DNA from: Bacillota bacterium
GTDB taxonomy: Bacteria > Bacillota > Proteinivoracia > UBA4975
Direction: 5' to 3'
NCBI GenBank assembly: GCA_012727415.1
Contig: JAAYHI010000181.1
Coordinates: forward strand, 1-14,987
DNA: 14,987 bases
Part shown: positions 6,753 through 13,234 of the stretch, piece after piece
How positions within the stretch are numbered: position 1 is the stretch's first letter
Layout of the letters: every line of letters starts with the position of its first letter
The notes under the pieces: model-generated
The model's input: the letters and a program-made list of their open reading frames with translations, nothing else
The model's database searches: none
What the model was told of the DNA's origin: nothing
Translations under genes and position numbers: made by a program

Positions 6753-7630
6753 AGCAACTGCTTATTTTAAGCGGCAAAGGGGGGACAGGAAAGACTACTG
6801 TCGCCAGCGCCTTTATTGACCTGGCCCGGGCACAGGCCTTTGCTGACTGTGACGTTGATGCTCCTAACTTGCACTTAGTGACTAAGGTGACTGCAGAGCC
6901 CCAGCGGAAAGATTTTTATGGCCTTCCCAAGGCAGAAATTAATACTGAGGTGTGCATTCATTGTGACCGCTGCCGGGAAAATTGCCGCTTTGAGGCAATT
7001 TACAAAGACGACAACTACCAAGTAGATACTTTTGCCTGTGAAGGCTGTGGTCTATGTGCGGCGCTATGTCCTGTGGAGGCAGTAACTATGGTGCCGGCTG
7101 CAGCTGGAGAGTTAATCTTGCATGAGGAAGACACTGTCTTTTCTTCCGCTTGCCTGAAAATGGGCAGCGGCAATTCCGGGTTGCTGGTCTCAGAGGTGAA
7201 AAAACAGATGCTGGATGCAGCAGGAAGTACAGACCTGGCAATCATTGACGGTTCTCCGGGTATAGGCTGTCCCGTCATCGCGTCCCTCAGCGGCGTCGAT
7301 ATGGTCCTTATTGTCGCCGAGCCTTCCCTGTCCGGATTCAGCGACATGGAGAGGATTCTGCGTACCGCGGCTCAGTTTCAGGTGTCTGCTGCGGTATGTA
7401 TCAACAAATACGATGTCAATCCCGGGAACACTGAAAAAATTATCAACTACTGCCGGGAAAATTCATTGCCCTTTGTGGGCAAGATACCCTTTGACAAGGA
7501 AGCTATCAAGGCAGTTAACAGCGGCAGGACTATTGCAGATGGGTCGGGACCTGCCAGCAAGGCAGTGCGGGAGGTCTTTACCAATACAATGGAAATACTA
7601 AATGCATTAGGAGATGAAGCGGATGAATGA
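6749..7630 (+). CDS. MinD-superfamily P-loop ATPase with inserted ferredoxin domain (second paralogue)
   Basis: A 293-residue paralogue of the preceding protein. It has the deviant Walker A GKGGTGKT (9-16) and an inserted ferredoxin with all eight ligands: Cys69, 72, 75 and 79, and Cys97, 100, 103 and 107. A Walker B-like AIIDGSPGIGCP lies in the second half. Tandem pairs of these ATPases are the usual arrangement, which suggests a heterodimer (inference). The ATG at 6749 is chosen over the GTG at 6743 because GGGGGAGGTG at 6734-6743 lies just upstream and the family starts at MK. It overlaps the previous gene by four bases and the next by eight. Confidence 0.93.
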   Translation: MKQLLILSGKGGTGKTTVASAFIDLARAQAFADCDVDAPNLHLVTKVTAEPQRKDFYGLPKAEINTEVCIHCDRCRENCRFEAIYKDDNYQVDTFACEGCGLCAALCPVEAVTMVPAAAGELILHEEDTVFSSACLKMGSGNSGLLVSEVKKQMLDAAGSTDLAIIDGSPGIGCPVIASLSGVDMVLIVAEPSLSGFSDMERILRTAAQFQVSAAVCINKYDVNPGNTEKIINYCRENSLPFVGKIPFDKEAIKAVNSGRTIADGSGPASKAVREVFTNTMEILNALGDEADE

Positions 7631-8414
7631 AAAAGGCGGCAAAGGAGATTTCTCTGTCAAACTTCACCCCGCCAGTACAGTTAAGCGGGTCATTGGCATA
7701 GTCAGCGGCAAGGGAGGTGTGGGAAAATCCCTGGTCACATCGTTGCTGGCAGTGATGATGCGCCGCCAGGGGTACAGCACTGCCATCTTGGATGCAGATT
7801 TAACGGGACCGTCAATCCCTAAGGCCTTTGGCATTACGGAAAAGGCTGCGGGAGGCAAGGACGGCATCTATCCGGCAAAAAGCAAGACGGGCATTGGCAT
7901 TATGTCTATCAACCTGCTTCTGCCAGTGGATACCGATCCCGTTGTCTGGAGGGGCCCAATTTTGGCGGGGACTGTCAAGCAGTTTTGGAGCGAGGTCATC
8001 TGGGAGGATGTGGACTGCATGTTTATCGACATGCCTCCCGGTACGGGGGATGTCCCCCTGACAGTGTTTCAGTCTTTGCCCATCGACGGAGTAATAATCG
8101 TCACCTCGCCCCAGGAGTTAGTCTCGATGATAGTGTCTAAGGCGGTAAAGATGGCTGAAATGATGAACATACCGATTTTGGGGGTTGTGGAAAATATGGC
8201 GTATTTCCAGTGCCCCAGCTGCGAAGAGCAACATAGAATCTTTGGCGATAGCCATATCGAAGATATAGCCGGCAGCCACGGCCTGAATGTCCTGGCCCGG
8301 TTGCCAATAGATCCTCAGCTGGCACAAGCCTGCGACAAGGGCGCAATTGAAGATTATCCTGTTGCCGGCCTGGAAAAGGCTGTAGAAGTGATAAAAGCAA
8401 TGGAGGGAAAATGA
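7623..8414 (+). CDS. mrp: Mrp/NBP35-family Fe-S cluster carrier ATPase
   Basis: A 263-residue protein of the ApbC/NBP35 group: deviant Walker A SGKGGVGKS (28-36), DADLTGPSIPK, FIDMPPGTGDVPLT, and the C-terminal CPSC (197-200). Each monomer's CxxC contributes two ligands to a [4Fe-4S] cluster held between subunits; the cluster is passed to target apoproteins. It lacks the N-terminal MIP18-like domain of some Mrp proteins. The ATG at 7623 is preferred to 7614 because GGAG at 7610-7613 directly abuts the earlier ATG but is 9 bases from the later one. Within this operon it is probably the general cluster donor or carrier. The stop overlaps the next start region (ATGATG). Confidence 0.94.
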   Translation: MNEKGGKGDFSVKLHPASTVKRVIGIVSGKGGVGKSLVTSLLAVMMRRQGYSTAILDADLTGPSIPKAFGITEKAAGGKDGIYPAKSKTGIGIMSINLLLPVDTDPVVWRGPILAGTVKQFWSEVIWEDVDCMFIDMPPGTGDVPLTVFQSLPIDGVIIVTSPQELVSMIVSKAVKMAEMMNIPILGVVENMAYFQCPSCEEQHRIFGDSHIEDIAGSHGLNVLARLPIDPQLAQACDKGAIEDYPVAGLEKAVEVIKAMEGK

Positions 8415-8770
8415 TGAAAATTGCTGTAGCCAGCGACGGCAATCAGGTCACTGAGCACTTTGGCCACTGCCAAAGCTTCTGGATATACCATGTGGAAGAA
8501 GGAAAAGTCGTCAAATCGGAAAACATCCCCAATCCGGGGCACCGGCCTGGGTTCCTGCCCAATTTCCTCAGTGACCAGGGAATAAATACCGTCATCTCTG
8601 GAGGGATGGGAGGCGGTGCGGTAGAGATATTTAAAGAAAAAGGCATTGAGGTTGTCATTGGCGCCAGGGGCAACGCCGACGATGCCGTCAGGAGTTACCT
8701 CCAGGGCAACCTGCAAACCAGCGGCTCAATTTGCCATGAACATCAGCATAGTCATGAGTGCGAAGAATAG
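8414..8770 (+). CDS. NifX/NafY-type cofactor-binding family protein with Cys/His tail (copy 2)
   Basis: A 118-residue protein of the same family as the gene at 5554 but clearly diverged: MKIAVASDGNQVTEHFGHC, then GINTVISGGMGGGAVEIFKEKGIEVVIGA. The sub-type with HFGHC and GGMGGGA resembles the MTH1175/orange-protein branch. The last 13 residues (ICHEHQHSHECEE) carry four His and two Cys and look like a metal-binding tail. The ATG at 8414 is 7 bases from GGAGG; 8411 is possible but closer. It is the last gene of the operon and is followed by a terminator. The cofactor it holds cannot be read from sequence. Confidence 0.92.
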   Translation: MKIAVASDGNQVTEHFGHCQSFWIYHVEEGKVVKSENIPNPGHRPGFLPNFLSDQGINTVISGGMGGGAVEIFKEKGIEVVIGARGNADDAVRSYLQGNLQTSGSICHEHQHSHECEE

Positions 8771-8780
8771 TAGCAGCTTT

Positions 8781-8808
8781 GACCGTCCTAAAAAAGGGCG
8801 GTCTTTAT
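8781..8808 (+). terminator. Intrinsic terminator of the Fe-S/NifX-type operon
   Basis: GACCGTCC pairs with GGGCGGTC (8 bp, one G-U) around a TAAAAAA loop, followed by TTTATATT. It begins 10 bases after the stop codon. The T-run is short, so termination may be partial. Confidence 0.75.
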
Positions 8809-8809
8809 A

Positions 8810-8838
8810 TTGCCAATTACTTTTTGCCATGATATAAT
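8810..8838 (+). promoter_or_regulatory. Sigma-A promoter for the SPFH gene pair
   Basis: TTGCCA (8810-8815), a 17-base spacer and a perfect TATAAT (8833-8838), 40 bases before the SPFH start. It directly follows the preceding terminator. Confidence 0.75.
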
Positions 8839-8840
8839 GA

Positions 8841-8859
8841 CGATATCATAATGATATCG
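8841..8859 (+). promoter_or_regulatory. Perfect 9-1-9 palindrome at the start site (putative operator)
   Basis: CGATATCAT-A-ATGATATCG is a perfect inverted repeat beginning two bases after the -10 box, covering the expected transcription start. That position suits a repressor. The Arc-type protein encoded downstream in the same unit is a natural candidate for autoregulation (inference). Confidence 0.65.
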
Positions 8860-8878
8860 AAATGAAAGGGGATATAAA

Positions 8879-9895
8879 ATGTCGGTTAACGTTGCCAGAG
8901 TAGAGCAGGATAAAATCCTTAAGGCTGCAAACGGAATGGTTATGCTTATCCTCAATACCTTATTGATTATAGCGGCCTTAGTGGGCTTCATCTATGGCAT
9001 CAATGAAAGCGTTACGTCAAGCAATGACACGCCTTGGGTAATTCTCATCGTCGTTTCTGCCCTCTACTCCTTTCTCGTGGGGCCAATTCTATACCTTGGT
9101 TTAAAAGTAATTAGACCAAATGAGGCTCTTGTCCTCACCTTATTTGGCAAGTACTACGGCACGCTGAAGGACGCAGGATTCTTCTTTGTCAACCCATTTG
9201 CCACTGGCTTCAATCCCGCAGCTCGTTCAACTACCAGCGGCAAGCTGCTCAATGATGTGACCGTGCCCAAGATGCCTCAGGGGGTAAATATTCCCCTGGT
9301 GAACAAGAAGATTTCCCTCAAGGCCATGACTCTGAACAATGACAAGCAAAAGATCAATGATCAGTTAGGCAACCCAATCATCATTGGCATCGTTGTAATT
9401 TGGCGTGTGGTAAACACTGCCAAGGCGGTATTTAATGTCGATAACTTTACCGAGTACTTGTCTATCCAGACTGACGCCGCATTGCGGAACATTGTCAGCC
9501 AGTACCCTTATGACTCTTCGGATAGCGAGAACAATGAAAAGTCATTGCGGGGCAGCAGCCGAGAAATCGCCGACAGGCTTAAGAATGAGATACAGGCCAA
9601 AGTGGAAATGGCTGGCCTGGAAATTCTGGAAGCGAGAATCACCCACCTGTCCTACGCTCAGGAAATTGCGGCGGCAATGCTCCAGCGCCAGCAGGCGGCG
9701 GCGATAATCGACGCTCGCCAGATGATTGTCGAAGGGGCAGTGGGGATGGTGGAAATGGCCCTGGCAAAACTCAGTGAAAATGACATCGTCGAGCTGGATG
9801 AGGAACGCAAGGCAGCTATGGTCAGCAATTTGCTGGTGGTGTTGTGCGGCAACAGAGACGCGCAACCCATTGTTAACAGCGGCTCATTGTATTAA
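8879..9895 (+). CDS. SPFH/band-7 domain membrane protein
   Basis: A 338-residue protein with two N-terminal hydrophobic segments (about 19-42 and 53-74). A band-7/SPFH domain begins near residue 76 (LKVIRPNEALVLTLFGKYYGTLKDAGFFFVNP is the classic entry). The later part is helical and charged, with an Ala/Gln-rich stretch (AAAMLQRQQAAAIIDA) typical of the oligomerising region. SPFH proteins form large membrane-associated rings and scaffold proteases or membrane domains. Which partner this one has is unknown; relatives are often encoded next to a small Arc-type DNA-binding protein, as here. The ATG at 8879 follows AAAGGGG. Confidence 0.93.
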   Translation: MSVNVARVEQDKILKAANGMVMLILNTLLIIAALVGFIYGINESVTSSNDTPWVILIVVSALYSFLVGPILYLGLKVIRPNEALVLTLFGKYYGTLKDAGFFFVNPFATGFNPAARSTTSGKLLNDVTVPKMPQGVNIPLVNKKISLKAMTLNNDKQKINDQLGNPIIIGIVVIWRVVNTAKAVFNVDNFTEYLSIQTDAALRNIVSQYPYDSSDSENNEKSLRGSSREIADRLKNEIQAKVEMAGLEILEARITHLSYAQEIAAAMLQRQQAAAIIDARQMIVEGAVGMVEMALAKLSENDIVELDEERKAAMVSNLLVVLCGNRDAQPIVNSGSLY

Positions 9896-9918
9896 GAGGA
9901 GCCTAGGGATGATGAAAC

Positions 9919-10089
9919 ATGGAACCAGATAAAAGTAAAAAAATACTGTTGCGCTTGCCATCATCCCTGTGGGAAGAGCTTGCTGCATGGGCTGCAGATG
10001 ATATCCGCTCCATCAACGGCCAAATCGAGTATCTTCTGACAGAGTGTGTCAAGCAGAGGAAAAAGAAAAAAAAGCAAGAAACCGAATAA
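9919..10089 (+). CDS. Arc-type ribbon-helix-helix DNA-binding protein
   Basis: A 56-residue protein. The N-terminal KKILLRLPSSLWEELAAWA gives a beta strand and first helix, and DIRSINGQIEYLLTECV a second helix: the Arc/MetJ ribbon-helix-helix pattern (compare LRLP...L...A...RSxNxQIxxLL). A Lys-rich tail follows. Such proteins dimerise and insert a two-stranded sheet into the major groove at palindromic sites. AGGGAT at 9905-9910 is a weak ribosome-binding site. The gene starts 23 bases after the SPFH stop and is almost certainly cotranscribed with it. It is too short for many gene callers. Confidence 0.85.
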   Translation: MEPDKSKKILLRLPSSLWEELAAWAADDIRSINGQIEYLLTECVKQRKKKKKQETE

Positions 10090-10090
10090 A

Positions 10091-10117
10091 AAAACCGGCA
10101 GATTATCTGCCGGTTTT
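10091..10117. terminator. Bidirectional intrinsic terminator between convergent genes
   Basis: AAAACCGGCAGA pairs perfectly with TCTGCCGGTTTT around a TTA loop: 12 bp, with A-runs on one side and T-runs on the other. It lies directly after the Arc-type gene stop and 20 bases beyond the convergent uraA stop, so it can end both transcripts. Confidence 0.9.
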
Positions 10118-10136
10118 AAAAATGGAGGGTGTAGTC

Positions 10137-11504
10137 TTATTCAGCTGCCTTCGGCCTTTTCTCCCCGATGCTCAGAAGCAGGTTGAGGAGGATGCCAAAG
10201 ATTGCTGCCCCTGCGATGCTGGGGATTTTCAGGCCGAAGAAGGGGATGTTGCCGCCAAAGGCATACTGACCGCCCAGGCCAATGACCATGATGGTGGCGA
10301 TGACAGCAATGTTCTTGGCGCTAAAGAGATCGACTTTCTTTTCCAGCATGATGGCAACACCCTGGGCTGCAATGGCGCCAAACAGGTATATTTCCAGGCC
10401 GCCGATTACTGCTGTGGGGATGGCGTATATTGCGTTAATCAGGGGGGTAAAGCAGGAGATGACCATTGCGATGACGGCGGCGGCAATGAGGACAGGGATG
10501 GAAAAGACTTTGGTTATTGCCATGGCGCTGATGTTTTCGCCGTAGTTTGTGCCTGCGGGACCGCCGATGAAACCGGCCACGATATCGCCGATGCCGTCGC
10601 CGATGAGGTTGAGGCCCAATTTGCTTTCAATGTCATATCTCTTGCCGCTGTTTTTCTTTCGCGCCAGGTCATTGACATAGATGTCCAGCTGAAAGACATG
10701 GGCTGTAGATTCGGGGATGGTGGCAATGGCGATGGGCATAATTGCCGCTACTGCCAGCCAGGAAGCCTTGGGCAGGGTGAAGATGGGTAAGGCAAAGATG
10801 CCTCTGCCTGCAGTTTCGGGAAGTACCCTGAAGAAATCTATGCCCGTTGCCTTCAGGATAATGAAAGCAACAATGCAGCCGACGATGGGGCCCAGCAGCA
10901 AGGGGAGCTGGCTCCAGAAGCCCTTTAAGTATACCGAAAAGAGAATGGTGGCAAACAAAGTGGTGAGGGATATGACCCAGGCCATATTTCCCGCCAGGGC
11001 AGTCGCCGATTCGGCCACCTCAGGAATTGCCGTGGCATCCAGAAGGGCATTTGCGGCCAGGGTAAGGCCGATGGCCATGGCAATGGGTCCCGTTACTGTT
11101 GCCGGCAGGATTTTATTGATGGAATCCTTGCCAAAGCGGTTGACAATGAGTCCTGCGGCAATGGAGACCAGACCGGACATGACAATGCCGAACTGGGCGA
11201 CGGCTATTTTTTCGTTAAGGGAGTAGCCTGACAGGGCTTCGGAACCCATCAGGCCGATAATGGCCGGCAAATAAGAAAAACTTGAGCCGTAGTAAAGAGG
11301 CAGCTTTTTGCCGGTAACCAGGATGAAGCACAGGGTGGCGAGGCCACTGGCAAAAATAGTGGTGGAAACGTGGAATCCAGTTAACAGGGCGACGGCAATT
11401 GTTGCGGGGAACATGACGATGACTTGCTGCAAAGCGTACAATACTAATTTGAAAAAGGGCGGGCGTTCATCGGGCAGGTACCCGACTTGGGGTTTTGTTG
11501 ACAA
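10137..11504 (-). CDS. uraA: Uracil permease (nucleobase:cation symporter-2 / UraA family)
   Basis: A 455-residue protein with about 14 hydrophobic segments, the usual size for UraA-type proton-coupled nucleobase symporters. The two substrate-contacting acidic positions of UraA have counterparts here: Glu265 in TIPESTAHV and Glu323 in TNYGENI. The second motif is near-invariant; the first differs from the AEHxGH of E. coli UraA, so xanthine or another base cannot be excluded by protein sequence alone. The PyrR-type leader strongly favours uracil. The start is TTG (11502-11504) with AAAGGAGGA 7 bases upstream; no better start fits. It is convergent with the Arc-type gene. Confidence 0.92.
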   Translation of the reverse strand: MSTKPQVGYLPDERPPFFKLVLYALQQVIVMFPATIAVALLTGFHVSTTIFASGLATLCFILVTGKKLPLYYGSSFSYLPAIIGLMGSEALSGYSLNEKIAVAQFGIVMSGLVSIAAGLIVNRFGKDSINKILPATVTGPIAMAIGLTLAANALLDATAIPEVAESATALAGNMAWVISLTTLFATILFSVYLKGFWSQLPLLLGPIVGCIVAFIILKATGIDFFRVLPETAGRGIFALPIFTLPKASWLAVAAIMPIAIATIPESTAHVFQLDIYVNDLARKKNSGKRYDIESKLGLNLIGDGIGDIVAGFIGGPAGTNYGENISAMAITKVFSIPVLIAAAVIAMVISCFTPLINAIYAIPTAVIGGLEIYLFGAIAAQGVAIMLEKKVDLFSAKNIAVIATIMVIGLGGQYAFGGNIPFFGLKIPSIAGAAIFGILLNLLLSIGEKRPKAAE

Positions 11505-11591
11505 TGCAATTCCTCCTTTAGTTTGGAAGCAGGGCTTCCTTAAGTAGAATTTCCATGCTGCAGGCGAATTGCACAGAGCGGCCCAGTACGC

Positions 11592-11629
11592 AAAAAATGC
11601 CTTGACTGCAAAGGTGCAGGCAAGACATT
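11592..11629 (-). terminator. Attenuator terminator in the uraA leader
   Basis: Read on the - strand, AATGTCTTGCCTGCA pairs with TGCAGTCAAGGCATT around a CCTT loop: 15 positions with one mismatch and one G-U, followed by more T residues. It ends about 87 bases before the uraA start, so it would stop transcription before the gene. Its 5' arm contains GTCTTGCC, which can instead pair with the PyrR-loop 3' arm. Leader bases 11525-11539 also hold a small 6-bp hairpin (GGAAGC/GCTTCC) near the ribosome-binding site. Confidence 0.8.
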
Positions 11630-11653
11630 AGGGCTTGCATACCGATATAAACC

Positions 11654-11686
11654 ATCTTGCCGGCATCTCTGTGCCGATTTAAAGAT
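11654..11686 (-). promoter_or_regulatory. PyrR-type RNA binding loop (anti-antiterminator) in the uraA leader
   Basis: On the - strand, lower stem ATCTT/AAGAT, an A-rich asymmetric internal loop (TAAAT opposite GC), upper stem CGGCA/TGCCG and the hexaloop CAGAGA. The loop fits the CNGNGA of known PyrR sites, and the internal-loop geometry also agrees. UMP- or UTP-bound PyrR would stabilise this hairpin. The 3' arm GGCAAGAT (11661 to 11654) is complementary to GTCTTGCC (11626 to 11619) in the terminator, giving the competing antiterminator. Confidence 0.8.
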
Positions 11687-11698
11687 TTTGTTTGCAGT

Positions 11699-11707
11699 AT
11701 TCTACCA
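11699..11707 (-). promoter_or_regulatory. Extended -10 promoter for uraA
   Basis: TGGTAGAAT on the - strand is an extended -10 (TGn plus TAGAAT). The predicted start near 11692 places the PyrR-type loop at the very 5' end of a ~190-base leader, as in known pyr attenuators. The -35 is weak. Confidence 0.55.
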
Positions 11708-11787
11708 CATTCCCGGCGAAGAGGGAAGGGGTAAAATAAATTTTTTTCAGTTGGCCTGCCATAATCCGCCAGGACCTCCTGCATTTC

Positions 11788-11816
11788 TTGAAGACATTAC
11801 CTGTAAGGTTTATAAT
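11788..11816 (+). promoter_or_regulatory. Sigma-A promoter for the SLC13/ArsB-like permease
   Basis: TTGAAG (11788-11793), a 17-base spacer and a perfect TATAAT (11811-11816), 42 bases before the TTG start. It is divergent from, and clear of, the uraA promoter. Confidence 0.75.
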
Positions 11817-11858
11817 TGACCTATGTCCATCATCATTGCAGACAAAGGAGATATCTAA

Positions 11859-13127
11859 TTGAAACTAACTGCCATTATTATTTTTGTTTTAACTTATGTA
11901 CTATTGCTGGCGTTACCACGGTACCGGGCACACATAGCCCTGACGGCAGCTGCTATTTTTGTCGCTCTGGGGATTATGCCGGTCACCAAAGTGTTTGCCG
12001 CCGTGGACTGGAATGTCATCATGATGATTGCCGGCACCATGGGGATAGTCTCCTTATTTATCGAGTCTAAGATGCCAGCCAGGCTGGCGGATTTAATTAT
12101 ATTAAAAACCCCAAATGTTAAATGGGCAATTATCTCCCTGGCCTTGTTCGCAGGGGTTATCTCTGCTTTTATCGATAATGTGGCCACTGTACTCATGGTA
12201 GCTCCGGTGGCCCTGACTATCTCGAAAAAGCTGAAGGTTTCGCCAATTCCCAGCATCATTGCGATTGCAGTTGCTTCTAACTTGCAAGGGGCGGCAACAC
12301 TGGTAGGCGATACAACGGCCATTATGTTGGGGGGGCATGCCAACTTGGACTTCCTGGACTTCTTTGTCCTGGATGGCAAACCCGGCATGTTCTGGGTGGT
12401 GCAGGCAGGGGCATTGGCTTCTACTTTAGTCTTGCTGCGGGTGTTTCGCAAGTACTCCCAGCCCATAACAACCACTGACAAAACTGAGGTAAAAGATTAC
12501 TTTCCCACTGTGCTCCTTGTGAGTATGGTTGTTCTCTTAATCCTCGCCTCCTTTATCCCGGAGAAGCCCGCTGTTACCAACGGTATTATTTGTATTGGTT
12601 TGTTGGCCATTGGCCTGGTAAGACAGTATTTTATCGACGGCAACTTTAAGGGCGTCGCCCATGTCTTTGCGGACATTGACTTTTTTACCATCGGCTTGCT
12701 GGCCGGCCTCTTTATTGTCGTAGGCAGCATAACTGAAGCAGGTATTATCAATGATATCAGCCAGTTTTTTGTCCAAGTCAGCAATAACAATGTCTTTGCC
12801 ATATACACCATTATTCTCTGGGCCTCAGTGCTGCTTTCTGCTTTTATCGATAATATCCCCTATGTGGCGACCATGTTGCCGGTGGTAGCCGGAATCTCCA
12901 ATATTCTTGCCATTGATCCCCGGGTCCTCTACTTTGGTTTACTGGCAGGGGCAACCCTGGGGGGCAATCTGACACCAATTGGTGCCTCCGCCAACATTGC
13001 CGCCATGGGCATTTTGCGCCGGGAGGGCCATGAGGTAAGCATAGGCCAATTTATGAAAATCAGCGTTCCCTTTACCCTGGCCGCAGTTACCACCGGCTAT
13101 GTGTTGGTTTGGCTGATATGGGGTTAA
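11859..13127 (+). CDS. SLC13/ArsB-NhaD-like ion transporter (permease)
   Basis: A 422-residue protein with about 11-12 hydrophobic segments. It shows the internal repeat of the ion transporter superfamily: SAFIDNVATVLMVAPV (102-117) and SAFIDNIPYVATMLPV (327-342). The matching signature elements are GAATLVGD (144-151) and GGNLTPIGASAN (368-379), which form the two re-entrant substrate sites. Related proteins move dicarboxylates, sulfate, arsenite or Na+/H+; the substrate cannot be fixed here, and no arsenic genes are nearby. The TTG start at 11859 has AAAGGAG (11844-11850) 8 bases upstream. It has its own promoter and a strong terminator, so it is a single-gene unit. Confidence 0.9.
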   Translation: MKLTAIIIFVLTYVLLLALPRYRAHIALTAAAIFVALGIMPVTKVFAAVDWNVIMMIAGTMGIVSLFIESKMPARLADLIILKTPNVKWAIISLALFAGVISAFIDNVATVLMVAPVALTISKKLKVSPIPSIIAIAVASNLQGAATLVGDTTAIMLGGHANLDFLDFFVLDGKPGMFWVVQAGALASTLVLLRVFRKYSQPITTTDKTEVKDYFPTVLLVSMVVLLILASFIPEKPAVTNGIICIGLLAIGLVRQYFIDGNFKGVAHVFADIDFFTIGLLAGLFIVVGSITEAGIINDISQFFVQVSNNNVFAIYTIILWASVLLSAFIDNIPYVATMLPVVAGISNILAIDPRVLYFGLLAGATLGGNLTPIGASANIAAMGILRREGHEVSIGQFMKISVPFTLAAVTTGYVLVWLIWG

Positions 13128-13133
13128 ATCCAC

Positions 13134-13170
13134 TCCATTCTCCGGTAAACGGAGAATGGGTATTTTTTTT
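13134..13170 (+). terminator. Intrinsic terminator after the SLC13/ArsB-like gene
   Basis: CCATTCTCCG (13135-13144) pairs perfectly with CGGAGAATGG (13150-13159) around GTAAA, followed by GTA and eight T residues. It begins seven bases after the stop. Confidence 0.93.
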
Positions 13171-13180
13171 CTTGCTTTAA

Positions 13181-13189
13181 TGGTAAAAT
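13181..13189 (+). promoter_or_regulatory. Possible extended -10 promoter for ftsH
   Basis: TGGTAAAAT fits an extended -10 (TGn plus TAAAAT), 45 bases before the ftsH ATG. No good -35 is visible, and the region is A/T-rich, so this is tentative. A promoter is expected here because a strong terminator lies just upstream. Confidence 0.4.
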
Positions 13190-13234
13190 AAAATACTGTA
13201 CTGTGTATCTTTGCCCATGGAAGGAGAGGATGGT

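Noticed and set aside
10044..10790. A 248-codon open frame on the + strand opposite uraA
   Set aside because: Its protein is an antisense shadow with repeated Asp/Gly-rich runs. The - strand frame is a clear full-length UraA-type permease.
11518..11784. An 88-codon open frame on the - strand upstream of uraA
   Set aside because: It overlies the PyrR-type loop and attenuator terminator, has no good ribosome-binding site and no family-like sequence. The RNA leader explains the region better.
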